A DNA stretch of 64,000 nt from Prolixibacteraceae bacterium. GTDB lineage: Bacteria > Bacteroidota > Bacteroidia > Bacteroidales > Prolixibacteraceae. The notes under the pieces were generated by a model. The model did not search any database, had not been told where the DNA came from, and was given only the letters and a program-made list of their open reading frames with translations. The DNA lies in NCBI GenBank assembly GCA_003506435.1, contig DOAQ01000010.1, positions 117,028 to 181,027 on the forward strand. The letters run 5' to 3'. Positions 61,535-64,000 of the stretch are shown here, one piece after another (position 1 is the first letter of the stretch; the number at the start of each line of letters is the position of its first letter). The position numbers and the translations under genes were made by a program.

Positions 61535-62215
61535 ATGCAGCCCCTTCAACCCGATACCTGCTACCATATTTTCAACCATGCCAACGGGTTTGAAAATGTG
61601 TTTTGCAACGATGAAAACTTCAGTTATTTCCTGGAGAAATACCGGAAGCATATTTCACCCATTGCTGAAACCTACGCATATTGCCTGATGCCAAACCATT
61701 TTCACCTGGTTGTCAGGATACGAAAACGCGCGGTCATTGAAGAGTTGATTCAAAATAAAAACAACCCGTACCCGACAACTAATAACAACTTTTCCAAAGT
61801 TTCGAACTTTGGAAAAGTTGAAAAATTAAAAAACGAGATCAGCGACAGCGAAATAGAAAAATTTCTATCGAAACAATTTGCGAACTTGTTTAGCAGCTAC
61901 ACGCAATCGTTCAACAAGGTATACCACCGAATGGGCTCGCTGTTTATTAAAAATTTTAAACGGGAACCAATTGATAATAAAACCCACTTTATCAACGCCA
62001 TTGTATACACTCACCGGAACCCTGTTCATCACGGGTTTTGCAGGTATTACGAAGAATGGAATTTCAGTTCGTATAACGAAATCATCAATGGCGTTTGTAC
62101 TTTCGTAAACGCCGAAGGCTTGTTAAAAATGTTTGGAGGGCTGGAACCGTTTAAAGAGACACATTCGCTGAGCCGAAAGAATTTCGAAGAGTCAGTTCAT
62201 TTTGAAATACCTTAA
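61535..62215 (+). CDS. HUH (Y1/RAYT-type) transposase embedded in the cas operon
   Basis: A 226-residue single-strand DNA transposase-like protein. The HUH motif is MPNHFHLVV (H55, H57) and the likely nucleophile is Y122 in SSYTQSFNKVYHRMGSLF. This is the pattern of REP-associated tyrosine transposases, relatives of IS200/IS605 TnpA. The ATG directly follows the cas9 stop (0 bp) and the stop lies 3 bp before the cas1 ATG. The gene therefore sits inside the operon without terminal repeats or a target duplication visible. Its base composition matches cas1 rather than cas9. Residues 85-95 are encoded by a palindrome. It appears intact. A role in spacer acquisition is speculative. Confidence 0.9.
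   Translation: MQPLQPDTCYHIFNHANGFENVFCNDENFSYFLEKYRKHISPIAETYAYCLMPNHFHLVVRIRKRAVIEELIQNKNNPYPTTNNNFSKVSNFGKVEKLKNEISDSEIEKFLSKQFANLFSSYTQSFNKVYHRMGSLFIKNFKREPIDNKTHFINAIVYTHRNPVHHGFCRYYEEWNFSSYNEIINGVCTFVNAEGLLKMFGGLEPFKETHSLSRKNFEESVHFEIP
61787..61819. repeat. 33-nt palindrome inside the HUH transposase gene
   Basis: AACTTTTCCAAAGTT and AACTTTGGAAAAGTT are exact inverted repeats (15 bp) with a 3-nt TCG loop. The palindrome lies in the coding sequence between the HUH motif and the Tyr helix and is translated as NFSKVSNFGKV. It is a candidate recognition hairpin of the encoded enzyme. Confidence 0.9.
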
Positions 62216-62218
62216 CCA

Positions 62219-63124
62219 ATGATTAAACGCACCCTGTATTTTGGTAATCCCGCTTACCTCCACAAAAAAGACCGGCAATTGAAAGTAATTGATCCGGAAA
62301 CTGAAAGAGAAAAAGCATCCATCCCGATGGAAGATATTGCCGTGGTGGTACTCGATCATCCGCAACTAACCCTGACCCATGCCCTGATGTCCGATCTGGT
62401 CGACCGCAATGTGGCCCTGATCAGTTGCGACAGCCGCCACATGCCTTCGGGACTCATGCTTCCACTGGACGGAAACCACGTACAAACCGAACGTTTCCGC
62501 CTGCAAATTAATGCTTCGGAACCCTTGCTGAAAAACTTATGGGCGCAAACTATTAAAGCCAAAATTGAAAATCAGGCAGCGTTGCTTAAACGTCTAAACT
62601 TCGACAATAAACGGTTGCTGGCGCTGATCCCTCAAATTAAATCGGGCGACCCCGACAACATAGAAGGCAGGGCGGCATCGGTTTACTGGAAGATACTTTT
62701 CGAAGAACATGATTTCACGCGCGACCGGTTTGGGGTGGAACCCAACTCTCATCTGAACTACTGTTACGCCATACTGCGGGCTGTTGTTGCCCGCGCCCTG
62801 GTTAGCAGCGGCCTGCTGCCCACCTTGGGAATATTTCACCGCAACAAATACAACGCCTATTGCCTGGCCGACGATATAATGGAGCCTTACCGTCCGTTTT
62901 GCGATGAACTGGTGTACGGGCTATTTGTAAAGGGAGAAATCGAATCGGAGGAACTCACCCGGGAACACAAAGCCCGCCTGCTCTCAATCGCAAGCTGCGA
63001 CGTGCTGATAGACGGAAAGAAAAGCCCCTTGATGGTAGCCATGAGCCGCACAACCAACTCGTTGTTCGAATGCTTCGAAGGTACACGAAGAAAAATTGTG
63101 TACCCTGAATTTGCAGATGACTGA
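62219..63124 (+). CDS. cas1: CRISPR-associated endonuclease Cas1 (type II-C)
   Basis: A 301-residue integrase of the spacer-acquisition complex. The N-terminal beta-sandwich begins RTLYFGNPAYL. The catalytic triad is visible as E149 (NIEGRAA), H207 (IFHRNKYN) and E222 (DDIMEPYRP). Length and motifs match type II Cas1. It starts 3 bp after the HUH gene stop and is followed by cas2 after 18 bp. The base composition is typical of the rest of the window. It works with Cas2, and in type II systems also needs Cas9 for PAM selection. Confidence 0.97.
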   Translation: MIKRTLYFGNPAYLHKKDRQLKVIDPETEREKASIPMEDIAVVVLDHPQLTLTHALMSDLVDRNVALISCDSRHMPSGLMLPLDGNHVQTERFRLQINASEPLLKNLWAQTIKAKIENQAALLKRLNFDNKRLLALIPQIKSGDPDNIEGRAASVYWKILFEEHDFTRDRFGVEPNSHLNYCYAILRAVVARALVSSGLLPTLGIFHRNKYNAYCLADDIMEPYRPFCDELVYGLFVKGEIESEELTREHKARLLSIASCDVLIDGKKSPLMVAMSRTTNSLFECFEGTRRKIVYPEFADD

Positions 63125-63142
63125 ACGTTAACCTGAAACCGT

Positions 63143-63484
63143 ATGTCGTCGTTTGACGCCTTAAACCAATATCGCTGTATGTGGGTACTTGTATTTTTCG
63201 ACCTGCCTACCGAAACCCAAAAGCAACGCAAAGTAGCGGCTGGCTTTCGGAAAGAACTGGTAAAAGACGGGTTCAGTATGTTTCAGTTTTCGATATACAT
63301 GCGCAACTGTCCCAGCCGCGAAAATGCAGAAGTGCATACCAAACGGGTAAAAGGGATGCTGCCTGAATACGGACATGTGGGAATACTACAAATTACAGAT
63401 AAACAATTCGGAATGATGGAACTCTTTTTTGCAAAAAAAGAAATTGAGAAACCAGCCACAGTACAGCAACTTGAATTGTTTTAG
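63143..63484 (+). CDS. cas2: CRISPR-associated protein Cas2
   Basis: A 113-residue ferredoxin-fold partner of Cas1 with the conserved Asp in VFFDLPTET (D20) and the FQFSIYMRNC strand. The length is normal. The protein ends QQLELF, which resembles the pentapeptide that binds the beta sliding clamp. It is the last gene of the operon, followed by a strong terminator that separates it from the array. There is no Csn2 or Cas4, consistent with type II-C. Confidence 0.95.
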   Translation: MSSFDALNQYRCMWVLVFFDLPTETQKQRKVAAGFRKELVKDGFSMFQFSIYMRNCPSRENAEVHTKRVKGMLPEYGHVGILQITDKQFGMMELFFAKKEIEKPATVQQLELF

Positions 63485-63510
63485 AATAAAGAAACACCGA
63501 TACAAGAAAT

Positions 63511-63539
63511 AAAAAACGGGGCAAAAACCCCGTTTTTTT
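63511..63539. terminator. bidirectional terminator between cas2 and the CRISPR array
   Basis: AAAAAACGGGG and CCCCGTTTTTT form a perfect 11-bp stem with a 6-nt loop. It ends the cas operon on the plus strand and can end the array transcript arriving on the minus strand. Confidence 0.9.
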
Positions 63540-63592
63540 GTATCCTGACAACTTTTACAATTCTCTGTTCGCCAGTCGAATATACGGCACAC

Positions 63593-64000
63593 GTTGTCAG
63601 AGAACTTTATAAAGATACAATTTGAAAGCAAATCACAACCTAAACACCAGCTTCATTACCATTCCTATCCGTTGTCAGAGAACTTTATAAAGATACAATT
63701 TGAAAGCAAATCACAACACGGAACAGCATCTATTTTAATCAAAACTCGTTGTCAGAGAACTTTATAAAGATACAATTTGAAAGCAAATCACAACACTGCA
63801 TTCTGAGCCATTTGAAGGTCAATCGTTGTCAGAGAACTTTATAAAGATACAATTTGAAAGCAAATCACAACTAGAAATTGTCACCTTTGTATCAACATCA
63901 TGTTGTCAGAGAACTTTATAAAGATACAATTTGAAAGCAAATCACAACTTATTGGAAATTCAAAACATCTTCCTCGTCGTTGTCAGAGAACTTTATAAAG
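63593..64000 (-). CRISPR. type II-C CRISPR array, 47-bp repeats, continues beyond window
   Basis: Five identical full repeats start at 63593, 63671, 63748, 63825 and 63902. A sixth begins at 63979 and is cut by the window end after 22 nt. The repeat is 47 nt and ends TTTGAAAGCAAATCACAAC on the plus strand. Spacers are 31, 30, 30, 30 and 30 nt. The anti-repeat of tracrRNA shows that crRNA is read from the minus strand, toward cas2. The 53 nt between terminator and first repeat include a CTGACAAC that echoes a repeat end. Spacer sources cannot be judged without a database. Confidence 0.97.

Noticed and set aside
61535..62215. Ordinary insertion sequence interrupting the cas operon
   Set aside because: No terminal inverted repeats, no target duplication, spacing of 0 and 3 bp to neighbours and intact cas9 and cas1. 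This fits an operon member better, although a past insertion cannot be excluded.
1..64000. tRNA, rRNA, prophage or integrative-element genes
   Set aside because: No tRNA-like T-loop context, rRNA segment, integrase or phage structural gene was recognised by reading; short RNA genes could still be missed without a covariance search.

Overview
The window looks like a chromosomal segment of a Bacteroidota bacterium, probably a Bacteroidales/Marinilabiliales-type organism. The taxon is an inference. It rests on SusC-style TonB receptors with carboxypeptidase-regulatory N-termini, small Bacteroidota-only proteins, a heparinase and sugar-isomerase repertoire, and many promoters with the Bacteroidota -7 element TAnnTTTG. 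No rRNA or tRNA gene was recognised.

Layout. 1-7,000: end of a TPR protein, a small Cys protein, a heparinase-type lyase, a Tat-exported Gfo/Idh/MocA oxidoreductase, and a fusion of a tetraheme NapC/NirT cytochrome to a formylglycine-generating-enzyme-like domain. 7,000-18,400: ComF, an M16 protease, an SDR epimerase, a PNPOx-like protein, DnaG, an aldo/keto reductase, a PPDK/PEP-synthase regulator and a GT39-like glycosyltransferase. 18,400-28,400: two tandem paralogues made only of sugar-binding jelly rolls, a small secreted protein with a repeated operator next to a two-component system, two TIM-barrel isomerases and a Gfo/Idh/MocA enzyme, an ArsR regulator and a polyprenyl synthase. 28,400-32,400: a His-rich small protein, a TonB receptor and a coiled-coil membrane protein.

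32,500-50,700 is a phosphate island: a PhoBR-like pair, a PiT transporter with a PhoU-like tail, then porin-pstS-pstC-pstA-pstB-phoU and a second response regulator/kinase pair, then a free-standing carboxypeptidase-regulatory-domain protein, a MORN-like protein, and a beta-helix lipoprotein with a TonB receptor. Three promoters here share one architecture: four TGTAAT/TTTAAT-type hexamers at an exact 11-bp pitch, a 10-nt gap, then a -7 element. This looks like the native Pho box. It places the beta-helix lipoprotein/TonB receptor operon and the 118-aa protein in the Pho regulon with pst.

50,700-55,700: ROK kinase, MBL-fold hydrolase, a GNAT/RimK-like ATP-grasp fusion and a hypothetical protein. 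55,900-64,000 is a type II-C CRISPR-Cas locus: a 21-bp-period tandem repeat, a minus-strand tracrRNA, a very large cas9 (1683 aa), a HUH (Y1/RAYT-type) transposase gene inserted without gaps between cas9 and cas1, cas2, and an array of 47-bp repeats running off the window. The transposase gene carries a near-perfect 33-nt palindrome inside its own coding sequence. cas9 is clearly AT-richer than the transposase, cas1 and cas2 genes, so the operon looks mosaic. The operon-embedded HUH gene with its internal palindrome is the most unusual item in the window. The Pho-box architecture is the best-supported regulatory finding.
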